DNA from: Lichenicola sp964245345
GTDB lineage: Bacteria > Pseudomonadota > Alphaproteobacteria > Acetobacterales > Acetobacteraceae
Reading direction: 5' to 3'
Assembly: GCA_964245345.1 (NCBI GenBank)
Contig: CAXTMS010000100.1
Span: 1-12,655 of the forward strand
Length of the DNA stretch: 12,655 nucleotides
A program made the translations under genes and the position numbers. Numbering within the stretch: the stretch's first letter is position 1; each line of letters opens with the position of its first letter. The notes below the pieces were generated by a model, which made no database searches, had not been told where the DNA came from, and worked only from the letters and a program-made list of their open reading frames with translations. Positions 8,201-12,655 of the stretch are shown here, one piece after another.

Positions 8201-8969
8201 GCGCCTGGCGCGCCAGGCGCGGGCGGAGCAGCGTCCGGAGCTGCTGCCGGCGAGCGAGCGGCTGCGCCTGGCAGAAACCGTGGCGGCCGTGTCGGCCGAC
8301 GCCGTGCTGGTTCATTCGCCCGACGAGATGGCGCTGCTGCGCCGGCTGGCGCCGCAGGCTGGGCTTCATCACGTGCCGATCATGGCCGCTGCCCATCCCG
8401 GCGCGGCGCCGTTCCGGGCCCGCCGCGGCGTGGCGTTCGTCGGCGGCTATCGCCACGCGCCGAACGTGGACGCGGCGCGCGTGCTGGTGGACGAGGTGAT
8501 GCCGCTGGTCTGGAACCAGCTGCCGGGCCTGCCGTGCCTGCTGATCGGCAGCGACATGCCGGACAGGGTCAGGCGACTGGCCGGCCCGCATGTCGAGCTG
8601 GTGGGGCAGGTGGCGGAGCTCGGCCCCGTGCTGGAGCGCGTCCGCCTGACGGTGGCGCCGCTTCGCTATGGCGCCGGCGTCAAGGGCAAGGTGCTGGACA
8701 GCCTCGCGGCAGGTGTGCCGTGCACGATGAGCCCGGTCGCCGCCGAGGGGTTGGCGCTGCCGGCCGCGCTGCAGGCGCTGGTGGGACAGGACGTGCGGGA
8801 GATGGCACGGCTGGTCGTGCGGCTGCACGAAGACGAGGAGGCGCATCGTGCGGCGGCGGAAGCCGGGCTGGCGTTTGTCGACGGCTTCCATGGCGAGGCA
8901 CAGGTCGATGCCGCGCTGGCGGCGGTTCTGGACCACCGGACATCGCCTTGCCTCGCCCTGGCCGGGTGA
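5202..8969 (+). CDS. Multidomain protein: tandem beta-rich repeats, Hint domain, two GWA modules, GT-B glycosyltransferase
   Basis: The product has 1255 residues. Residues 6-425 are two ~215-residue beta-rich, Ser/Thr/Gly/Asp-rich repeats. A Hint_2-type autoprocessing domain follows at about 429-600: Cys429 (CYCVGTRIATPTGEVAVEAL), IRWIGRRSYAGRF, SPLH with His508, and the THDILLAEG block with His547. Residues 622-718 and 737-835 are two related GWA modules. Residues ~888-1245 form a GT-B glycosyltransferase: a first Rossmann half with DVVYLHR and YNVADLHHVR, and a donor half starting FVGGYRHAPNVDAA (1079-1092) with RYGAGVKGKVLDSLAAG (1155-1171) and AAEG. No N-terminal signal peptide or membrane helix is visible. 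AGGA six bases upstream supports ATG 5202. Domain families are recognised from memory; the role of the whole chain is unknown. The gene stands alone and converges on the oxygenase gene, 13 bp away. Confidence 0.88.
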   Translation: MSDPSGTYTLTGVINSPITREAEADAAVTYNIQGAPDTFNITGDPDSTVSINQTINVPDILNLTANGGTIELSDDQTNDKITATIENGGLFVTNGYLRGTEATGSVTFGDGGGVLQLGIAGTFRGGSLPQAINGLTSSDDVIDAQALKFSDITGYTIAAGSTGGQQVVTIDDASGTLSFTVGGSNLADGSYDSPTTGPLDLFTDSTGGTNISVQSGLDGSGTYTLTGVAGMPISREVAPGAAVTYDINGDSDTFTITADAASTAAIDQTVYFADDLNLVADGGTISLSANQANDTITATIQNDGSFVTNGYFGDTSPSGSVSFGVGGGSLVVGISRDYQSADLVQLVNGFTSSTDVIDNRSLKFSGITGYTIDTSGYGAVNETVTIDDSSGNFEFTTTGTSYIIGHYTSLTDGPLHLSADSTGGTLVACYCVGTRIATPTGEVAVEALRIGDLVTTLAGAARPIRWIGRRSYAGRFAAGNRDVLPVTIRAGALDDQVPRRDLCVSPLHALFLDDMLVPAGALANGISIVQADRIDSVDYVHIELDTHDILLAEGVAAESFVDDDSRAMFHNAHEYHALYPDAVRQPARYCGPRVEHGPEFERLRSRLAARARGEAPAAAGSLLGHVDAVSRDRIKGWALDTAAPERPVRLRVLDGGVVLCELVADQHRADLAQAGHGSCAFDVAIPGGLDPERRHLVQVQRVSDWQNLGGSPWLLEPELEASFAAAPAAVAVAPALGWHGRLDMATRDRVRGWAQDGDAPEAAVALQILCDGRTLARVVANIYRPDLEQAGLGSGRHGFEVAIPGGLSPLDRHVLQVRRESDGSELSGSPVVIEAAGWFDASLESAVSQAVAAVAGETDQARIMGFMLEQADRLAQRMADAAASGPDRPRALFIDGHVPVATRDAGSQVVLSHMRAMQRLGYAVSLASPERVSEAPAIPGVRWLGAPLHDSVESMLRRQAGRFDVVYLHRVDVASRYMALVRQHMPRARVLYNVADLHHVRLARQARAEQRPELLPASERLRLAETVAAVSADAVLVHSPDEMALLRRLAPQAGLHHVPIMAAAHPGAAPFRARRGVAFVGGYRHAPNVDAARVLVDEVMPLVWNQLPGLPCLLIGSDMPDRVRRLAGPHVELVGQVAELGPVLERVRLTVAPLRYGAGVKGKVLDSLAAGVPCTMSPVAAEGLALPAALQALVGQDVREMARLVVRLHEDEEAHRAAAEAGLAFVDGFHGEAQVDAALAAVLDHRTSPCLALAG
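5217..6476 (+). repeat. Tandem duplication of a ~215-residue beta-rich module within the Hint-GT protein
   Basis: Copy 1 covers residues 6-220 and copy 2 residues 221-425. Matching landmarks recur 215-216 residues apart: GTYTLTGV (6 and 221), TITATI around 81 and 296, FVTNGY (91 and 306), ITGYTI (152 and 367), TIDD near 169 and 385, and STGGT (205 and 421). The copies are clearly diverged, so the duplication is not recent. The Thr/Ser/Gly/Asp composition, with regular short strands, resembles extracellular beta-helix or adhesin-like domains. Confidence 0.85.
7065..7706 (+). repeat. Two copies of a ~95-residue GWA module in the Hint-GT protein
   Basis: Copy 1 (residues 622-718) and copy 2 (737-835) share RDR(I/V)xGWAxD (GWA at 636 and 752, 116 apart), a DG...L...V strand, YRPDL or HRADL, (A)G.GS...F(D/E)VAIPGGL and LxGSP. 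Between them is an Ala/Val/Pro-rich linker (719-736). From memory, similar modules connect domains in other Acetobacteraceae proteins. Their function is unknown; a beta-sandwich, carbohydrate- or partner-binding role is a guess. Confidence 0.75.
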
Positions 8970-8982
8970 CGCGGCCCCGGTT

Positions 8983-9945
8983 CTAGCCTGGCTGCGCCGG
9001 CTCCGGCTTTGGGTCCGCCTGGAGCCGGATCTCGCGCAGGCGCTGCAGCAGGTAGTCGCCGGCGGTGATCGGCTCGGGGAACAGGTCGCCCTCCGGCCCG
9101 ATGCAGCCGGGCAGGGTGGCGATCCGGTACTCCATGTTCGGGGCCAGGAAGAACGGCATGGAGTAACGGCTTTGTCCTGCCGCCGCACCCAGGGGGTTGA
9201 CCACCCGGTGCGTGGTGGACGGATACGCGCGGTTGGTCAGCCGCTGCATCATGTCGCCGACGTTGACCACCAGCGTGCCGGGCTGCGCTTCCACCGGCAG
9301 CCAGTGGCCCTCGCGCGTCAGGATCTCCAGGCCGGACGCGGTGGCGCCGACCAGCAGGGTGACCAGGCTGATGTCCTCGTGCGCTTCCGCCCGCACCGCC
9401 GGCAGGTGGCGGGGATCGATCGGCGGGTAGTGCAGGGCGCGCAGGATGGAATCGCCGTGGTCGACCACGTTGGCGAAGAAGTCCGGCGGGAGCCCGAGGT
9501 CACGCGCGATCGCCGTCAGCACCCGGTTGCCTGTCGCCTCCATCGCCCGGAACAGCGCGCTCGCGTGCGTCCGGAACCCGGCCACCTCCTCCGGCCACAC
9601 GTTGGGCCGGAGCACCGGGTCGCCGGGCGGCGGGTCGTCGCGGCCGACGTGGAAGAACTCCTTGAGGTCGGGGATCGTGCTGGTCCGGGCGGTTTCCACC
9701 CGGAACCCGACATAGCCACGCCCGCCGCCGCCCGGGGTGCGCACGGTGCAGCGCGCCTTGGTCTCGGTCGGCAGGGCGAAGAAGCGGGCGAAGTCGGCAT
9801 AGGCCGCCTCGATCAGTTCGGACGGGATGCCGTGCTGCTCGAAGCAGCAGAAGCCGAACCGGCGATACGACGCGCCGAGCTCGGCCACGAACGCGTCCGC
9901 GTCGCGGTCCAGCCGGCGCAGGTCGAGGGTGGGGATCCGCTCCAT
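8983..9945 (-). CDS. Isopenicillin N synthase-like Fe(II)/2-oxoglutarate-dependent oxygenase
   Basis: The product has 320 residues, usual for the family. The N-terminal part has the DIOX_N signature (IPTLDLRRL; YRRFGFCCFEQHGIP; FARFFALP). The core double-stranded beta-helix carries the iron ligands His189 and Asp191 (AHEDISLVTLL) and His246 (STTHRVVNP), and the 2-oxoglutarate-binding pair Arg260/Ser262 (SRYSMPFFLAPN). GYVGF and LKEFFHVG in the middle also fit. It probably hydroxylates or oxidises a small molecule in the cytoplasm; the substrate is unknown. ATG 9945 is the first strong start. A GTG two codons earlier (9951) overlaps the Nudix stop as GTGA, and an AAGGGA at 9957-9962 could serve either. 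An 8-bp inverted repeat near its 3' end (8997-9004/9021-9028) lies inside coding sequence. Confidence 0.92.
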   Translation of the reverse strand: MERIPTLDLRRLDRDADAFVAELGASYRRFGFCCFEQHGIPSELIEAAYADFARFFALPTETKARCTVRTPGGGGRGYVGFRVETARTSTIPDLKEFFHVGRDDPPPGDPVLRPNVWPEEVAGFRTHASALFRAMEATGNRVLTAIARDLGLPPDFFANVVDHGDSILRALHYPPIDPRHLPAVRAEAHEDISLVTLLVGATASGLEILTREGHWLPVEAQPGTLVVNVGDMMQRLTNRAYPSTTHRVVNPLGAAAGQSRYSMPFFLAPNMEYRIATLPGCIGPEGDLFPEPITAGDYLLQRLREIRLQADPKPEPAQPG

Positions 9946-9947
9946 GC

Positions 9948-10544
9948 TCACACCAGTCCCTTGATGCGAAGCAGCCCGAACGACGCGATCGTCACCATGC
10001 AGCTGATCCGCCCGTCCGCGATCATCGCCTCGACCTCGGCGAGCGGGAACGCCTGCGCCACCATGTCCTGCTCGCTCGCCTCCCGGGCGGCCGTCGTGCG
10101 GCCGAGCCCGGTCGCCAGGAACACGTGTCCCTTCTGGTTGGAATACCCGGCTCCCTGGAACAGCGTGCCGGCGTGCCGCATCTCGGCCGCCAGCAGCCCG
10201 GTTTCCTCCGCCAGCTCGCCCGCGGCGATCTCCGCCGGCGTCGCGTCCGGTTGCTCCTCCCACATGCCCATCGGCAGCTCCCACAGTCGCCTGCCGACGG
10301 GATAGCGGAACTGCTCGACCAGCATCACGGTGCGGCCGCGACCGGTGTCGTCCACTGCCGCCACCACCACGAAGTCGTCGCGCTCGATTACCCCGTACAG
10401 CCCGTCCGAGCCGTCCGGCCGGCGGATGACGTGCTCGCGCAGCCGCAGCCAGCGGTTCTGGTAGGCGATCCGGCTGGACAAGGTGACGTAGCCGCCGTCG
10501 TCCTGCACCGGTCGGCTGCCGCCGCCTGCCTCGTCGTCGCACAT
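9948..10544 (-). CDS. Nudix hydrolase, ADP-ribose pyrophosphatase-like
   Basis: The product has 198 residues. The fold reads WLRLREHVIRRPDG, DFVVVAAV, VMLVEQFRYPVGRRLWELPMG, then the Nudix box, then FQGAGYSNQKGHVFLATGL. The box (about 93-118) ends GELAEETGL, so the metal-binding Glu110, Glu113 and Glu114 are kept. The usual Arg is Gly and the spacing after the first Gly is longer. I recall the same GEL form, with the WE..PDA stretch, in a common ADP-ribose pyrophosphatase-like subgroup. The likely reaction is hydrolysis of ADP-ribose or a related nucleoside diphosphate; the substrate is inferred. ATG 10544 has GGAGG 11 bases upstream. An in-frame ATG at 10574 would add 10 residues but directly abuts its GAGG. 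It is probably co-transcribed with the oxygenase gene. Confidence 0.9.
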   Translation of the reverse strand: MCDDEAGGGSRPVQDDGGYVTLSSRIAYQNRWLRLREHVIRRPDGSDGLYGVIERDDFVVVAAVDDTGRGRTVMLVEQFRYPVGRRLWELPMGMWEEQPDATPAEIAAGELAEETGLLAAEMRHAGTLFQGAGYSNQKGHVFLATGLGRTTAAREASEQDMVAQAFPLAEVEAMIADGRISCMVTIASFGLLRIKGLV

Positions 10545-10578
10545 CTGGGCCGCCGCCTCCCGCCGTTGTAACATCCTC

Positions 10579-10600
10579 GCACGACGGTCGGCCGTCGTGC
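10579..10600. promoter_or_regulatory. Perfect 9-bp inverted repeat in the divergent Nudix/MFS promoter region
   Basis: GCACGACGG (10579-10587) and CCGTCGTGC (10592-10600) are exact reverse complements separated by TCGG. A further half-site-like GCACGA follows at 10609-10614. The element sits 34 bases upstream of the Nudix start and 49 upstream of the MFS start, in the only space between two divergent genes. That is the usual place for a dimeric repressor site controlling both. The regulator is unknown and no regulator gene is adjacent. A stem-loop in the leader of either transcript is the alternative. Confidence 0.5.
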
Positions 10601-10649
10601 CGGGCTGGGCACGATAGCATCCCGGCCGGCAACAGGAGCCACCGGCCGC

Positions 10650-11897
10650 ATGCCTTTCTTGCCGGCGATCCGCGTGATCCGCACCAGCCCGACCTGGCGG
10701 ATCGCCAGCACCGTGTACCCCACCCTGCTTTGCTACATCACCATCGGCATGCCCCTGGCGGTGATCCCGGTGTTCGCCCACCGCGTGCTCGGCTTCGACG
10801 CGGTGGTGGCGGGGCTGGCGGTGAGCCTGCAGTATTTGGCCACCTTCGCCAGCCGTCCCTTTGCCGGACGCATGACCGACACCGCCGGGCCGAAGCGCGC
10901 GGTGCTGCTCGGCCTGTCCGCCTGCGCGGGCTCCGGGCTGCTGCTCGTGCTGTCCGGGCTGGCCAGGCACCGGCCGCTGCCCAGCCTGCTGCTGCTGCTG
11001 TTGTCGCGCAGCCTACTCGGCTGCGGCGAAAGCTGCACCGGCACCGGCTGCATCACCTGGGCGATCGGCCGTGTCGGCGTGTCCCGCACCGCGCAGATCA
11101 TCTCGCTGAACGGCGTCGCCTCCTATGGCGGCATAGCGCTCGGCGCCCCCTTGGGCCTGGCCATCGCCGGCACGCGCGGCACCGTGCCGCTCGGCCTGCT
11201 GACCCTGGCCCTGGCCCTGGCCGGGATCGCGCTGGCCTGGCCCAAGCCGGCGGTGGCGGCGCAGGACGGCGGCGTGCGCATCGGCTTCGCCCGCATCCTG
11301 CGCGGCGTGGCGCCTTATGGCAGTGCCCTGGCGCTGGGCTCGGTGGGCTTCGGCGTGCTGGCCGCCTTTGTGACCCTGTTCTACGACGCAAAGGGCTGGG
11401 ACGCGCAGGACTGGCATCGCGCCGGCGTCACCGGTCCGGGTGCCGCGTTGTCCGCATTCGGCCTCGCCTTCATGCTGATGCGGCTGCTGTTCGCCGGCCA
11501 GATCAACCGCGTCGGCGGCCTCGCGGTGTCCATCGCCTCGTTCGCCGCCGAGACCGCCGGGCTGCTGGTGCTGTGGCAGGCGCCGACGCCGCTCGTCGCG
11601 GTGCTGGGCAGCGCCCTGACCGGCGCCGGCTTCGCGCTGGTGTTCCCGGCGCTGGGCGTTCTGGCGGTGGCGCGCGTGGCGCCGAACAGCCGCGGCTCCG
11701 CGATCGGCGCCTACACCGTGTTTCTCGACATTTCGCTCGGGCTCAGCGGCCCGGTGCTGGGGCTGATCGCCAGGAACCACGGCTATGGCAGCCTGTTCCT
11801 GTGCGCCGCTGCGGCCAGCCTGTCGGCGCTGGCGATCTGCGTCTGGCTGCGGCTCCGTCCGCCGGCCAGCCTCGCCTCCCCGCCCGCCATCGGATAG
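10650..11897 (+). CDS. MFS transporter, YhhS/YfcJ group
   Basis: The product has 415 residues, with about 12 hydrophobic segments, an inner-membrane secondary transporter. From memory it matches E. coli YhhS over most of its length: YITIGMPLAVIPVF (29-42), GLAVSLQYLATFASRPFAGR (55-74) leading into the motif-A loop DTAGPKRA, LLGCGESCTGTG, ISLNGVASYGG, GAPLGL, FVTLFYDAKGWD, INRVGGL, GAGFALVFPALGV and YTVFLDISLGLSGPVLGL. It seems to have about ten extra residues after FYDAKGWD (DWHRAGVTGPG). The natural substrate is unclear; drug- or small-molecule efflux is typical for the group. AGGAG 11 bases upstream supports ATG 10650. The LOG gene follows after 38 bp and is probably in the same operon. Control is probably through the palindrome upstream. 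Confidence 0.92.
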   Translation: MPFLPAIRVIRTSPTWRIASTVYPTLLCYITIGMPLAVIPVFAHRVLGFDAVVAGLAVSLQYLATFASRPFAGRMTDTAGPKRAVLLGLSACAGSGLLLVLSGLARHRPLPSLLLLLLSRSLLGCGESCTGTGCITWAIGRVGVSRTAQIISLNGVASYGGIALGAPLGLAIAGTRGTVPLGLLTLALALAGIALAWPKPAVAAQDGGVRIGFARILRGVAPYGSALALGSVGFGVLAAFVTLFYDAKGWDAQDWHRAGVTGPGAALSAFGLAFMLMRLLFAGQINRVGGLAVSIASFAAETAGLLVLWQAPTPLVAVLGSALTGAGFALVFPALGVLAVARVAPNSRGSAIGAYTVFLDISLGLSGPVLGLIARNHGYGSLFLCAAAASLSALAICVWLRLRPPASLASPPAIG

Positions 11898-11935
11898 GCT
11901 CGCGCGTGCCCTCGACTCTCCATGGAGCGCCCGCG

Positions 11936-12532
11936 ATGTCGAACGCCGATCCAGCCGTCGCCGTGTTCTGCGGCTCGCGCTTCGGCAACGATCCGGCCTT
12001 CGCCGAGGCGGCCGGGGCGGTCGGGCGCGGCCTGGCGGAGGCCGGCATCCGCCTGATCTACGGCGGCGGCAAGGTCGGGCTGATGGGACGGGTGGCGGAT
12101 GCCGCACTCGCCGCCGGCGGCACCGTGCACGGCGTGATCCCCCGCTTCCTGCAAAGCCGCGAGGTGATGCACGACGGGGTGGAGGACCTCCTGGTCACGA
12201 ACTCCATGCACGAGCGCAAGCAACGGATGTTCGAGGCCGCCGACGCGTTCCTGGTGCTGCCGGGCGGCCTCGGCACCTTTGACGAGTTCTTCGAGATCCT
12301 CACCTGGCGGCAGCTCCGGCTGCACGACAAGCCGATCCTGGTTGTCGACGTCCGGGGCTGGGCGGCCACCCTGGTCGAGACGGTCGACCGCGCGATCGCG
12401 GGCGGCTTCGCCGACCCGTCCGCGCGCGCCTTGTTCGAGCGCGTGCCCAACGTTCCGGCGGCCCTGGACCGCCTGGCCGGGCTTTGGACGGCGCGCCATC
12501 CGGTCCATGCCGGCGACCCGGCGATGCTGTGA
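11936..12532 (+). CDS. LOG family protein (TIGR00730-type, cytokinin riboside 5'-monophosphate phosphoribohydrolase-like)
   Basis: The product has 198 residues, a single Rossmann-like domain. Key features are AVFCGSRFGNDP (9-20), IYGGGKVGLMG (41-51), MHERKQRMFEAADAFLVLPGG (91-111) and the family signature PGGLGTFDE (109-117), with Arg94/Lys95 and Glu117 as the likely active-site residues. Members of this family hydrolyse the N-glycosidic bond of nucleoside 5'-monophosphates; in plants and some bacteria the substrate is a cytokinin nucleotide, while many bacterial members probably act on AMP-like compounds. Bacterial genes are often mislabelled lysine decarboxylase. GGAG 10 bases upstream supports ATG 11936; it is part of a 10-bp palindrome (CTCCATGGAG, 11918-11927). 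It follows the MFS gene by 38 bp and probably shares its transcript. Confidence 0.92.
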   Translation: MSNADPAVAVFCGSRFGNDPAFAEAAGAVGRGLAEAGIRLIYGGGKVGLMGRVADAALAAGGTVHGVIPRFLQSREVMHDGVEDLLVTNSMHERKQRMFEAADAFLVLPGGLGTFDEFFEILTWRQLRLHDKPILVVDVRGWAATLVETVDRAIAGGFADPSARALFERVPNVPAALDRLAGLWTARHPVHAGDPAML

Positions 12533-12539
12533 GTTGCCC

Positions 12540-12568
12540 TTGCCACCCCTCGCCCCGGCCTGTAAGAC
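12540..12568 (+). promoter_or_regulatory. Possible promoter of tRNA-Pro
   Basis: TTGCCA (12540-12545) and TAAGAC (12563-12568) are 17 bases apart. This would start transcription a few bases before the tRNA. Both boxes are imperfect and the call rests mainly on position, since the tRNA needs a promoter or read-through from the LOG gene. Confidence 0.3.
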
Positions 12569-12578
12569 GCCGCGGAGC

Positions 12579-12655
12579 CGGAGTGTAGCTCAGCCTGGTA
12601 GAGCACTGTGTTCGGGACGCAGGGGCCGGAGGTTCGAATCCTCTCACTCCGACCA
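12579..12655 (+). tRNA. tRNA-Pro (anticodon CGG)
   Basis: This is a complete 77-nt cloverleaf ending with an encoded CCA at the last base of the window. The acceptor arm CGGAGTG (12579-12585) pairs with CACTCCG (12645-12651), followed by discriminator A and CCA. The D arm is GCTC...GAGC. The anticodon arm CTGTG/CGCAG has one G-T pair and the loop TTCGGGA (12611-12617), giving anticodon CGG (12613-12615), which reads CCG. The variable loop is GGGCC, and the T arm is GGAGG TTCGAAT CCTCT. A C-G first pair and this T arm match what I recall of E. coli proK. Confidence 0.97.

Noticed and set aside
8997..9028. CCGGCTCC...GGAGCCGG inverted repeat as a terminator for the convergent genes
   Set aside because: It lies within the oxygenase coding region, has a 16-base loop and is not followed by a T-run. 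GC-rich codons can produce it by chance.
5844..9188. Minus-strand open frame of 1114 codons opposite the Hint-GT gene
   Set aside because: Its translation is Arg/His/Gln/Ala-rich with no domain pattern, and it mirrors the frame of a convincing plus-strand protein. High GC removes stop codons from the antisense frame.
11918..11927. CTCCATGGAG palindrome over the LOG ribosome-binding site as a regulatory switch
   Set aside because: A 10-bp palindrome is expected by chance about once per few kilobases or less here, and nothing else supports a switch.
1..12655. CRISPR arrays, insertion sequences, rRNA or phage genes
   Set aside because: No spaced short direct repeats, transposase or integrase motifs, rRNA-like stretches or phage structural proteins were seen in any frame.

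Overview
The window is very GC-rich, with codon third positions almost always G or C, and is densely packed on both strands. It looks like a draft scaffold of an alphaproteobacterium. A Hint_2-type hedgehog/intein domain of the GTRIATP type, a repeated GWA module of a kind I associate with Acetobacteraceae proteins, and a DCXR-like reductase suggest Acetobacteraceae (Rhodospirillales). That placement is inference from recalled families, not a search. A run of exactly 100 N (4719-4818) marks an assembly join of unknown true size.

Layout, left to right. (1) The 3' end of a DUF4126-like membrane protein gene (1-291, +) and an acyltransferase-3 family membrane enzyme (404-1537, +). (2) Facing them, a minus-strand pair: peptidyl-dipeptidase Dcp (2356-4383) and, 38 bp downstream, a DCXR/L-xylulose reductase-like SDR (1586-2317). 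A 19-bp palindrome lies at their junction. (3) The assembly gap, with the C-terminal tail of an unrecognised gene on each side, both reading away from the gap. (4) An AT-rich island with an inverted repeat, then a 1255-residue multidomain protein (5202-8969, +): two tandem ~215-residue beta-rich repeats, a Hint autoprocessing domain, two GWA modules and a complete GT-B glycosyltransferase. (5) A minus-strand pair, a Nudix hydrolase (9948-10544) and an isopenicillin-N-synthase-like Fe(II)/2-oxoglutarate oxygenase (8983-9945), probably translationally coupled. (6) Divergent from the Nudix gene across a short promoter region with a perfect 9-bp inverted repeat, an MFS transporter of the YhhS/YfcJ group (10650-11897, +) and a LOG-family phosphoribohydrolase (11936-12532, +). 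(7) A complete tRNA-Pro(CGG) ending at the last base of the window (12579-12655).

Most genes look like ordinary metabolic or housekeeping functions. The item most worth attention is the Hint-glycosyltransferase fusion. Its front half resembles a surface or adhesin protein, its back half is an enzyme expected to need a cytosolic sugar-nucleotide donor, and the domain between them belongs to a self-cleaving superfamily. Proteolytic separation of the halves at Cys429 is a testable hypothesis; an assembly or evolutionary fusion artefact is the main alternative.
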